NCBI GenBank assembly: GCA_963210315.1
Contig: OY723259.1
Span: 1,736,001-1,800,000, forward strand
Reading direction: 5' to 3'
DNA: 64,000 bases
Origin: Rhynchopus euleeides
Taxonomy: Eukaryota > Euglenozoa > Diplonemea > Diplonemida > Diplonemidae
Below are positions 24,812-35,114 of this stretch, one piece after another (within the stretch, counting starts at the first letter, position 1; each line of letters starts with the position of its first letter). The notes under the pieces were generated by a model. It was not told where the DNA came from and made no database searches. It saw only the letters and a program-made list of their open reading frames with translations. The position numbers were made by a program, and so were the translations under genes.

Positions 24812-25648
24812 CCCATATACGTATGGGTACAAAGTTTTTATGCCCATATACGTATGGTTACAGGATTACGTATGGTTACAAAAAACTTTACTTTCCCATA
24901 TGTGTATGGTTACCAACACCATACGTATATGGGCAAAAATGTTTCCCGACAAGAGTTTGGCCATTTTTTCAGGATTTTTCTGACTTCCACTGGATTTCCA
25001 CCCAGAAGCCAAAATTTCCAGATTTTCAGTGGATTTCCAGCCAAAACTCAGAATTTCAGGCTTCACAGGACTTTTCAGCCCAAAGCCAAAAATTCCAAAT
25101 TTCTGCTGGATCTTCACTCAATCCTGGACTTTTCAGTCAGTACCAAAATTCTGGCCTCAGGCAGTGTTCTGATGGATTTTCAATCAAACTGAGATTTCTC
25201 AAGTTCTGGTGGACTTTCAGTCAATGAAAAAGTTCTGAAAAGTTCCAGAGTTTTGGTGGACTGGCCAACACTTGGTTGAAATCCACCAGAACTTGGAACC
25301 TCCAGCTGAGACCGAAAGGTGTCACAGAACTTGGAAAACTGGCTTGGTTGACAATTCAGGAGAAGTTTCCCTGGACTTGGAATTTGGTTCTCTGGCCTGT
25401 GCAAGATCAGTGGAGTCAGTGGGTTTGTGTGGAAGTGGGGTCCAGGTGCCAGTCAGGAGATTTCCAATTGGGGTGAAAGTGGGGTCCAGGTGAGTAGGGA
25501 CTGGACCTGGCTGAAAAATCCAGTTTTCCAACCAAAAATGGCATTACGTTACTACGTATGGTTACAAAAAACTTTTTTGCCCATATACGTATGGTGTCGG
25601 TAACCATACACATATGGGCAAATGAAAGTTGTACCATACGCTTATGGG
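24812..25648. mobile_element. Element with CGTATGGTTAC words, inserted into the ORF
   Basis: Left zone 24812-24935 and right zone 25545-25648 hold inverted and direct copies of CCCATATACGTATGG and CGTATGGTTACAAAAAACTTT. The outer ends are CCCATATACGTATGG and CCCATAAGCGTATGG, read inward. The interior is built of AATTTC/GGATTTTCAG/ACTTGGAA words without an ORF. Coding-like minus-strand sequence is found on both sides, so it inserted into that gene. The target duplication is unclear. Confidence 0.65.
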
Positions 25649-26062
25649 ATTTCACTCGCGCAGCTGCTCCGGGTCCTTCCGCAGCAGACCGTCCAGCTCC
25701 ATCACCGAGGCACAGGTGGGCACATGGGTCGGGGCAAGACACTCCTCATAGGTTCTTTTTCTCTCGATGCATCAGCACTTGCCTTCGTGTGGGGGTGAAT
25801 CCATGAAGAATTGCCGTCAGTGAGTCGTGAATCCACACGCAAAAAATCCCTGGATTTTCCCCTGAGTTTCCCCTGACTCAGGCGAAATTTCTGAAAATTG
25901 GCCTGACTTTTAAAGTCAGGGGAAGCTCAAGGGGAAGTCAGGCCCTCCACGCCTGAGTCAGGCCGTACTCCATGTATGATACATGTATAATAGTTGACAT
26001 GCAAGTATTATACATGTATATACTTGTAGTTATACATGTAAAATTTACAAGATCCCACCGTG

Positions 26063-26972
26063 AGAGAGAGAGGGAGAGGGGCTCCACCGTTTTCGCCACC
26101 CCACCCCCCCCCCCCCCCCACCCCACCCCCCACCCCATCCCACCCGCTCTCTTGGTGCAGACGAGGGGGCTGCCCCTGTGCAACACCTAGATTTGTTGAA
26201 CACTGCTCCATCCTACTGCCCTCCCGTTGCCACCCTTCCCCTCCCCCCCCCCCCCCCCCCCCCCCAGGGAATTCTCTCAGACACAACCTGAATAACGAGT
26301 GAAGGGTGATCGTGCTCCCTTCAAATTCGATTTCACTACCCCCCCCCCCCCCCGCAGGGAATTCTCTTTGCACGCAAGAGGGAGACCCCGCCTTCCCTCC
26401 CCGAGCGGCGGCTGTAGATAACCCTTCTACATCACGCCACCTCACCTGGGTTGGTTGCTCTGTTGATCCCATCAAAACAATGGAAGCTCTTCTTCTCGGG
26501 GAGGGGGTGGAGGGGGGGGGGTGGAGGAGGTGACAAGAGACAGGTTTTCAGAGAAGGGCCGAAAAGGTGCGGGAAAGGCAACTTCTGCAGCAAAGGTCTG
26601 TAGGAGTTGCTGTTCTGGCAAATTATTTTTTTTTGCCCGGGCTTTTTATTTGTTGCAGAACGCAGCACACACGCCCTGTCCAACTTTTTTTTGAGATAGC
26701 CTGCCTCAAGTCACGGTGAATAGGAGCACAGACAGTCGCCAGCACACGTATAGGACACGCATGCACATAACAGGATGCGCGCAGAACAAAGATGATGGAT
26801 TGGGAACTGGGGGCGGGAGGGGGGCTTCGCTCTGTGCCAGAAGTCAGAGTGGCACCGCCTAGTTTTGTTGCGGTGTTCACTTGTTATGCACTGTGAAGCG
26901 GATGTACCCCATTGGCCCCCACCGCGATGCCTGAAAAGAACCGAAAAAAAGATGAACAGAGTTTTATTTATT
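26063..26972. other. Gene-free, C-rich
   Basis: Long C-runs (about 26105-26119, 26247-26265, 26340-26353), each of the last two followed by AGGGAATTCTCT, a short local repeat. 26283-26307 is a copy of the dispersed TAACGAGTGAAGGG motif. No gene. Confidence 0.5.
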
Positions 26973-26974
26973 TA

Positions 26975-27335
26975 CCGTATACGTAAATATTTTGGAACGT
27001 AAATATTATGGAACGTAATTATTATGGAACGTAAATATTATGGAACGCTGGTGGGTTGGCGTTCCAGATTTTTTTCGTTCCATAATATTTACAGGGCTTT
27101 CTGCGACTCGGGGACTTGGACCAGGTGATCGGACGGCATACAGAGTCCCTGACGGGACCTACTCGTGCACTTTTCGTGCGATTCCTGAGGCAAACCATCC
27201 TCACCACCGAGTCCCCAACTGGCCCTGTAAATATTTTGGAACGTAAATATTATGGAACGGACCGGGCAAAAATGGGCCCGTTCCATAATATTTACGTTCC
27301 ATAATATTTACGTTCCATAATATTTACGTATACGG
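26975..27335. mobile_element. TA-flanked element with ACGTAAATATTATGGA words, copy 1 (361 bp)
   Basis: Inverted ends CCGTATACGTAAATATT with TA on both sides (26973-26974, 27336-27337). Terminal zones contain repeated GGAACGTAAATATT and its inverse; the middle 170 bp is GC-balanced unique sequence. A second copy at 55231 is highly similar in the middle but has fewer terminal words and has been interrupted by another element. No coding capacity. Confidence 0.88.
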
Positions 27336-27337
27336 TA

Positions 27338-29272
27338 TTTATTTATTTTTCCGTGTCGGGTACTCTCTCTCTCTCTATCTCTCTTCACTCCGGATCTGTC
27401 ATCCTGTGATTTCTGGCCATCCCCCCCTCCCCCCACACCCCCCCCCCCTTCAGCGGTATTTATTTATCACTTCTTCGCATCCCATTGCATCTTATTTTAC
27501 ACCCGAGCCACATCATCCCCAGGGGATCTTCAGACGAAGAAGGTGGGAGCCAGCCCTTCCCACCCCACCCCCTCCCCTCTGCAGGTTGCCAGTCAAAAAA
27601 AAATGTCTTTTTTCCTGCAGCCTCCCACCGCATTCGTTAATCATTTTTCCTGCTCAGTTTCCGGTTTTGGCTTCGATCCCCGCCCTCCCCCTCCTGCGCC
27701 GCACCCCACCTCCCCCCACCCCCCTCCCCCACACACGCTCTCTCTCAAATGCCTGACAGCGTGCCGCTGGCGTGCGTGCCCCTCTGGAGCTCCAGCCAGC
27801 GCAAGCTCTCTCTGTCTTTCTATTCATCTCCACCATTTGGATGGGTGCTGCGCGCTTGCGTCGCACCCCATCATCCAAAGCAGTTTTCCGTGCATCTCAA
27901 CCGATCCTTGGAAAATACGATCCCCGCCTTTCCCCCCCCTGCAAAAACAAAACGTTGGATAGCCTGTTGTTGGCAGGTTATAGCTTGCAGTCTTCACCCT
28001 CCTGCGAAGCTGGGCTGATCGGATGTATGTGTGTGTTTGAACACCCCCTGCGGTAGAAGAGTCGCCCGAAAAACTCAAAACAACCCGTTCAAAACAGTGG
28101 CCACACACACGGACAGAAATCGTTCAAAATAATTGAGTTCATGACATCAGGCAATGCCGCCGTGCGGCCAGATGAACTCCATGGTAACGCCATCCGTCAT
28201 GTCGTGACCAGATCACATCAACCCAGCATCAGGCAGGTTCAGCCCTCTTTCTTTGAGAGAGAGTTGTGCTGATAGCATAGTGTGGTCAAGCGGGTGACAA
28301 TTTGCTGACCCGAATGCACGCAGCATTAGATTCTGCATAATGGGTGAAAGGGGGAGGGGGGGGGGCGGGGGGTGGGACACACACACACACTCCCTCCCTG
28401 CGCCTTCCACGCCGCCCCTCCTTACAAGTCGATCCAGCTGACACGTCCCTCTTCTCGTGTTTTCCCCACCCCCGTGCCGCAAAAAACGCGAGGCTGGTTG
28501 CTGGAGGGAGCGGAGGGTGAAGGAGCCGACCGTATAAAATCCGCGGGGAATATCACACTTGGTAGGCGACACACATCGTATCGGCAACTGGGGGGGGGGG
28601 TGGCGGGCGGCGGGTGTGTGTGTGTGTGCAACAGAGATATTTTTCTCGCAGGGAGAGGGGGGGGGGTTTTTTTTGGGCGGGTTTCCGTGTTTTCCACACG
28701 GTGTTCTGATGTGATCTTCTTTTTCTACTGCCAAACAGCGCGGGTCACTGCTGGGAGGATATCATGCGGGTCACGCAACACCCTGCGTCAGCAACACCGC
28801 GCGTGTGGACTCTAGGGTGTATATGCGGAGATCACCTGTCAGCAGTCAGCTCTCTCTCTCTCTCTCTCTGATGAGATGTGGCCGCACTGCTCCATTTAAA
28901 CATGAACCCACGCCATACTCACAGAACGACACCCGAAACAGCGGCCCCTCTCGCAGGGGGATGCTGTAGGTGTTCCAAAGTCGCTCAAGATGCACATGTG
29001 TGACAGTGGATATCGTATCAAGAGCAGGTGATCAGTGTGATGTACACTGCTCTCAACGGGTTCGCGTGTGTATGTGTGGTCGCCATGTTTTCTAGTGGGG
29101 CGGCCCATGTGCAGATATTTTCTCACTCCCTGTGCGTGTGGTGCTCTCCTGTGTTCATAATGAATCTCTCATAGGGCCTCCCACTAAAGGACAGAAGAAC
29201 AGCGAGTCTACTCAAAAATAGGAGACAAACTGACACAGCGGGAGGGCTTGTTCTTTTCTCCCTTCGGAGGTC
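27338..29272. other. Gene-free, 1.9 kb
   Basis: Low-complexity C-rich sequence with (TC)n near 27363-27385 and 28850-28869. 27724-27812 resembles 23160-23275; 28329-28352 is a copy of the CTGCATAATGGGTGAAAGG motif. No host gene recognised. Confidence 0.45.
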
Positions 29273-29275
29273 ACC

Positions 29276-30825
29276 CCAAAATACCGAATTTACCGTTTTT
29301 ACCGTTTTTACCGCTAGTTTACCGCTGGGCCTTTGTCACAAAACCGGTTTTTTTACCGGTAACCGGACATGGGACACGCGGGACAGGCGGACCGGTAAAA
29401 CCGGTAGGTGGCACCGGTTTTTTTGTGTCTTGTCAAAACTTTTTTGGCGGTTTTCTGGTGACCGTCCATAGGGGGACCCTTTTCAAAAATTTTTCCGGGG
29501 TGGGCCTATTTTGCATATTTGAGCCCGATTTCAAAGGAATTTCTGAGTTTTGAGCCCGTTTTGAGGCCTAAAACGCGTCATCGAATTTTCATTTTTCTGC
29601 CCATACGGGCAGGGACTTGGCCAAAATAGCTCAAAAATTTTCCGGGGGGCTTCGCCCCTCCCTCCCGGCCGGGGGCCGGTTCGGTCGGTCGTCGGCTGCG
29701 CCCAAAGGGCGTGCGGTAGCCGACGCCCTTTTGTGCTCGCCTCCTCCCTCCGACACCTCGTCGACCTCTTTCCTGCTTGGTCGGTACCGAAGCCGTCTCG
29801 ACGCCCTGACTTCCAGGTTTGGAGAGGGCTGCGTGAGGGTTGCCAACGTGCGTGCCTGGGGGGGGCACCCGTCAGTGAGTCATTGAGTGAGGGCGTAGGG
29901 CGCAGAAGCCGTGGCAACGCGGAGCAATGTGTCCCTTCAGCGCCACCGCGAAACCTCCCGTTGGTGGCCGTCGGCCACCAACGGGATGTTTCGCGGGATT
30001 ACTGCTGCAGACGAACGACCAATGGCGGCGGCTCCACATACTGACCGGAGTCGACACGTGGGCACCCGTGGTACCCAGCGTGCCGCCGTCAGTCTCCTCG
30101 CGGTCGACTTCACCTTGGCGAAGCGGAGGTGTGCCGCTCACAGGTGCCACCATCGCATGCCGCGTCGTGGTGGATGGTGGAGCGTTGCAGTGCAGTGTGC
30201 TCCTCAACTTTGTGTCACGCTTCCTGCACCTGGGTGTGGACAAGGGGTGTGCTTACTTATCGCAGCATCTAGCTGGCGGTGGGTGGCACGTGCTGGAGCT
30301 GCGCGACTTCCAGGTTGATCTGGTGCAGACCTGAGGATGGCGTGGCTGGCGCAGGGAGGTCCAGTGGGACGCCCGGACCGGCACTCCTGAGGCCGTCTGC
30401 CATGTCCTCCCCCCGCGCGCCCGGGCGGTGCCTTCGCTTGCTGTCGAGCGACCGAGTCTCTGGGGTACGGCTTCAAAAGTAGACCGTGCCTGGCACCAAC
30501 GACCTGTGTCCGTGCGTTGCTGACCGTGCACTGCTCTCGTTTCGAGTCCCTATCAGCAGCACCAAGTCGTACATCGCCGTACTGGGCTGTGCCGGTCCCC
30601 TAACCCCGTCCCCGTGTCGCGGGGCAGTGGGTGACCACGGGGTGGATTCCCTAACACCCCACCCGCGAGGCCGGGTACAGGAAGCGTCCCCAAAAATTCT
30701 GGAATTTGAAAAAATGAGCCACTTTGCTAAACTGGACCCAACTCCCCACACTCTTTTTTTTGGTCATTTTCCCCGATTTTACCGGTTTGTCCCCGGATGT
30801 CCCCCCGTGTCTTAAGGTGACCTCC
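29276..30825. mobile_element. 1.55-kb element with GGAGGTCACC ends
   Basis: Ten-base inverted ends GGAGGTCACC, with TTC on each side (29273-29275, 30826-30828), a likely 3-bp target duplication. Subterminal TTTACCG/ACCGGT words cluster at the left end (29288-29430) and recur at the right (30775-30790). The 800-bp interior is GC-rich with a CGTTGGTGGCCGTCGGCCAC hairpin (about 29958-29985). Several ORFs are open there because of GC content, but none shows a recognisable domain. Confidence 0.65.
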
Positions 30826-31017
30826 TTCGGTGTAAATACAACGGGTGTGTGTGTGCTATGGTGCGGCGCATACAGCTATTTGTGTCATTCACACGCCGCA
30901 CCTCCCGCATGCACCGACGGTGCGTGGTATCCTTTAGCAAAGCGAACTCCCCGGACTCTTTTCCGAATTCTCCATGAACTGCTCCTTTCGCAACAAAACC
31001 CAGACAGATATTTTTTA

Positions 31018-32293
31018 CTGGGGGGGGGCAATTAATCGTAAGTAGTCGAATAATCGTAAGGGGGCGATTAATTGTACAACATTTTCTGGGCCATTTATAC
31101 GTAAATTTGTTTTGAATAATCGTAGGGGTTACGATTATTCACTTTTGGCCAAATTTCTGACTTTTCCCCAGAGGATCAAGCAACAGGAACAGCAGGGAAC
31201 CCACTCAGGCTGTAAAAAGTGGAGAATCGGTCGTCATAGACCGGTGATTGAGTCACCCCACATGTCGGAGCACACATGCCCCGAGTTTAATGGGAAGAGA
31301 GCATGGTTTGAGGCCCCCCGCCCCCAGGTACCCTGCCAGTGAGGTGAGCCTGGGGGGGGCACCAAAATCCTGGGGTGGCCCATACGCAACCTCAGGAAGA
31401 TGGACACAGTCCAGAAACTGTACCCCACAAGGAACAGATGGACACTACCGTGGCCTCCGGCGGCTGGGGGGCTCCGCCCCCCAGACCCCCTGGAGCCCTT
31501 CGATACCCATCAAGTCAGGGAATCCAACCACTCCAGTAGCCTCAGGCCTCAGGAGGACGCAGCCAACTCACACAGAATCTACGCCCACAATGAACAGATG
31601 TTCACTACCGTGGCCTCCGGCGGCTGGGGGGCTCTGCCCCCCAGACCCCCCTTGTAGCGTGTGCCCATGGCCACCCACCAGCCACGGCACCAAAAAGGTG
31701 GCCAATCGTTCACACTTCGACGCACAGTAAATGGCCCCCAATAACTCAAAAAAATTTGAGTAGAGTCACCGTGAAGAGAGTTTGAACCGTTGATGTCAAA
31801 AACGACCCTCTTGTGTGGAAGAACGACGCTGTGCCACCCCCATTTTCCTAACAAACTCGCCCCCCAAAAAAATGTATTGGGATTCCGAAATTTGGCCCAA
31901 AAATCTCACATTTAGCAGCATGCATGAACCCACAGGGTCCGACATCGGATGTCGGACCCCACCGTGTGCCCATCTGGATGACTCAAGCGCCTCACACCGG
32001 GTCCCTCCCCTCCTGGTGGCCCACCGGGGTGCTATGGCCAGTTTCCACCGGTGATGTTGCTCTGTGCACGGAATGCCGGTGAGACAGGCCGAGAATGCGA
32101 CCCCTCACACCCACCCCCACCCCACCAATTGACATTCTGAACAGCAAAACGGGTAAATTTTTGCCAAAAGTGAATAATCGTAACCCCTACGATTAATCAC
32201 CACCGTTGAAAAATTGTAAATTTTGGGACACCCGATTTATACAGACCGCGTCGCTAAATAATCGTAGGGGTTACAATTATTTGACCCCCCCCA
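31018..32293. mobile_element. TA-flanked element with poly-G ends, 1276 bp
   Basis: Ends CTGGGGGGGGGCAATTAAT and CTGGGGGGGGTCAAATAAT (read inward), TA on both sides (31016-31017, 32294-32295). Subterminal words ATAATCGTAGGGGTTACG occur in both orientations at both ends. The interior carries paired M1 cassettes (31432-31490, 31592-31650) with the same spacer type as in the 868-bp element, and an M2 cassette near 31980-32030. No ORF of note. Confidence 0.85.
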
Positions 32294-32295
32294 GT

Positions 32296-33610
32296 AACTC
32301 CCCTCCCCACCTCACCTGGGGTGCTATCTATACTGCAAACACTTCGCACACCCCACAGTCTGTTGTGGTGTCCCTGCAGGGGGAGCCAACATGTTTTGGT
32401 GGCTAACGGGATCGCGGGCCAGCAAACACGTTTCTCTTTCTTTTCTTCCGTGTGGTGAGTGAAGCAGTGCGTGACAAAAATGCCTTTCTTCAGACTCTCT
32501 GTTAGGACAGCAATATCGTTCTGGAGTGGGTGGGTAGGTAAGGCAACATGCGCTGGCATACGTATAGTATCGAATCGCATGTGGCAGCCCTGAAAATGAT
32601 GTAGGGAGCTACACTCTAACTATGCGAATCAGGGTCGGGCCCCTCGTTTTTGATTTTGAAAAATGAGGGGCTTCGCCGCGCATGGCTGAGTGGGTCGACT
32701 GCAGTAAGTGTGTTGGGTTTGGGCCCAACCGCGCAGTGGTGGCCACTCTGTTTACAAGAGGGTCCACCTGCCAAAAAGATGAAAGCAACCGTTGAAGGTA
32801 TCCCTCGTCGTCTCAGGTTCAAGAGGACCCCCCCCCCCTCCCACCCACCCACTCCCCAATAGACCCTGCCGTGCAAAAAAAAGCAACGCCGCTATTGTCG
32901 ACTCCCTCAATTTTTGTGGAATGGACCGTGTTCTCATCATACCATACTTTGCGTTTTGAAGTACAACCCCTCCCCTCCACCCCACCCACACGGTGGACTC
33001 CCGCACGTCGGGGTAGACCCTTTTGGGATATCGGAATATCGGGGGTCTGGCGAGGTCCGACCCCCGCGAGCGGGGGTCGTCTGGGCCACCAAAAATAGCA
33101 GGCCAGACTCCGATAGCGGGGGTCGCCCAGACCCCCGCCCCAGACCCCCGCTCCAGGGGGTGGGGGTCCGCCGTGCACACGCACACCCAACCTGCACAAC
33201 GAGTGGGAGGAGGGGTCGAGGAGCTCTCCCCCCTTTTCTCTCTCTCCCCCCCCCTATCTCTCTGCTCCTTGCTTTGCTTTACTTTACTACCCCCTGCCCC
33301 CTGCCCCACTTTCCCCATCTTACAGTGTGTATTTTTTGAGGTGAGTCAGCGGGAGGGGGGGGGGGTGTGAGGGTGTGATGGGTCTTCGCTCAGCGGTGCC
33401 GGGGGGGAAACCAAACGTTTGCATAATTTTTTTTAGCGTCCTTCTCCTATTTTTTCTGCGAGAAAAAACGCCGAGATTTCTGCAAAAAAAAATAACGCAA
33501 ATAATGCGCCGGGGAGGGGCGAAGAACCCGGCCCCATCACTCCCCCCCCACCCCCCCCCCCCCACCCCTCCTTCAGTCGACAAATATTGTGAGCCACGGT
33601 GCTGCACGGC
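32296..33610. other. Gene-free; GC-rich hairpin cluster
   Basis: 33000-33175 is packed with GGGGGTC/GACCCCC words that can pair with each other, and may be a further small element without recognised ends. C/G runs are at 32827 and 33355. No gene recognised. Confidence 0.45.
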
Positions 33611-33619
33611 GTGTGTGAG

Positions 33620-34484
33620 CAGGCCTGTCGCTAACTTTTCGATTTTGGAGATTTGGTGGGTTGACGCTCCTGTTTTGGGGGGGGATCAGGGGGGAAAACA
33701 CTAGGGGTCAATTTTTCTCGCGCGCGCTTCGCGCGCGCTCGTGTTGTTGCCAAATTTTCCCATCGGTGGACCACTAGGTGGGCACGGTGTGAGGCGCTGG
33801 GTTCCTTCCGTGGTTCCTCTCCCGCTCGCGCCGTCGGGTGCCGGAGGAAACCAAAAAATGGCTTTCGGGACCATGATTTCGACGCTGCCCCCTGATATGC
33901 CACGGCCGTCAAAGCGCAAGGACTTGGTTACTAGACGGGCACGCGAGATAGGGGGGCTGGGGGGCAGAGCCCCCCAGCCGCCGGAGGCCACGGTAGTGAA
34001 CATCTGTTCATTGTGGGCGTACAGATTCTGTGTGAGTTGGCTGTGTCCCCCTGAGGCGACTGGAGTGGTTGGATTCCCTGACCCGGTGGGAATCGAATGA
34101 CTTGAGTACGAGACACACGCCACAGGGGGGTCTGGGGGGCGGAGCCCCCCAGCCGCCGGAGGCCACGGTAGTGATCATCTGTTCCTGCAAAACCATACTC
34201 TCTTCGACGTCGACCCAGTGAAAGTGGGTTGACGCTTGGTCGACGCTTGGTGAGCGTCGACCCAGTGTAACCGGGTCAACGCTAGGTTAGCGTCGACCCA
34301 GTGTAATAAATGGGTTGACGCTTGGTCCAGGCTTGAATGGCAACCCAGTTCCACTGGGTCGACGCTCCAAGCCTCGACCAAGCGTCAACCCAGTCCACTG
34401 GGTCGACGCTGGGTCGACGCTTTTTTATGGGGGGGGAAACCCAAAATCACTGGGTCGACGGTCGACGCTTAGCGACATGCCTGA
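33620..34484 (-). mobile_element. 865-bp non-autonomous element, copy 2 (inverted)
   Basis: Same element as 19677-20544 in the opposite orientation, with ends CAGGCCTGTCGCTAA and CAGGCATGTCGCTAA (inward). Flanks are GTGTGTGAG at 33611-33619 and, after one extra base, 34485-34493, so a 9-bp duplication is again supported. It carries two M1 cassettes (33951-34010, 34125-34184), M2 near 33770-33800 and the GCGCGC hairpin (33709-33745). The two copies differ by few bases, so the insertions look recent relative to the rest of the island. Confidence 0.9.
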
Positions 34485-34493
34485 GTGTGTGAG

Positions 34494-35105
34494 GGCGAGG
34501 GGGAGGGGGGGGGGGGGTGGGGCAGGGGTGGTTGAGCCGCGGGGAGGGGTGATGTAGCATTTTATGTGTTCGATAAAATAGGCCGCCCCACCCGACCCAC
34601 GCTTCATCTTCAGGGGGGTGGGGAGGGTAGGGATGCCCACATCCACGGGAATGCACAGCGCGCCTTGTGTTTCTCCCTGTGCCGCATTGTGGGGATTGCG
34701 CCGAACTATAGTTGGGTTGCAAAAGACAAATTCACCACACAGGAAAGCGAGTTCCTCGGGTGTTGTTTGGGCAGACTGCAAGGATACGATAACGTGACGC
34801 GTGGTGGGAGAGGCAGGTGGGTCTGAGTGAGGGCATGCCCGTGTGTGTTGAATGATTCTGAATGAAGCAAGGAAGGGACGAAGTGAGTTCGATCAGCCGT
34901 GTGTCGGAATGCCCGCCCCGCCCCCCCCCCCCCCCTGCCCTCCCCACCCGCCCCATCCCCTCTCCCACCACCACTCTACCTAAAGGGAACATTCCCCTCA
35001 AAACCGCAACGCTGCACTACACACTCGCGCACACCATCTCTCGGAAATACCCCCCAACAGGTCAGGGCTGCTTTGAGAAGGCACCCGCATTATTTTGCCC
35101 TGCAG
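34494..35105. other. Intergenic upstream of the DUF4116 gene
   Basis: G-rich then C-rich low-complexity sequence (runs at 34508-34517 and 34921-34935). It ends in attttgccctgcag, AG at 35104-35105, the probable trans-splice acceptor of the next gene. Confidence 0.5.
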
Positions 35106-35114
35106 CCCAAAAAA

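Larger units (their letters stand above)
23443..26062. mobile_element. 2.6-kb element with long inverted ends, itself nested
   Basis: Inverted ends CACGGTGGGATCTTGTAAAT run into arrays of TACATGTATAATAC-type words; the arms span about 23443-23650 and 25960-26062. AGAG flanks each end, but in AG-rich sequence. Inside are zones of repeated CAGGGGAAACTCAGG words (about 23690-23890, 25850-25945), a minus-strand ORF fragment, and a further inserted element at 24812-25648. This is the only element in the island with plausible coding sequence. Its superfamily is not recognised. Confidence 0.75.

Noticed and set aside
29927-30334. GC-rich ORFs on both strands inside the 1.55-kb element
   Set aside because: Open in several frames at once because of base composition; no recognisable motif.
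34899-35114. N-terminal extension of the DUF4116 protein
   Set aside because: Encoded by C-runs and located before the acceptor AG at 35104-35105; the ubiquitin-like fold starts exactly at the ATG at 35115.
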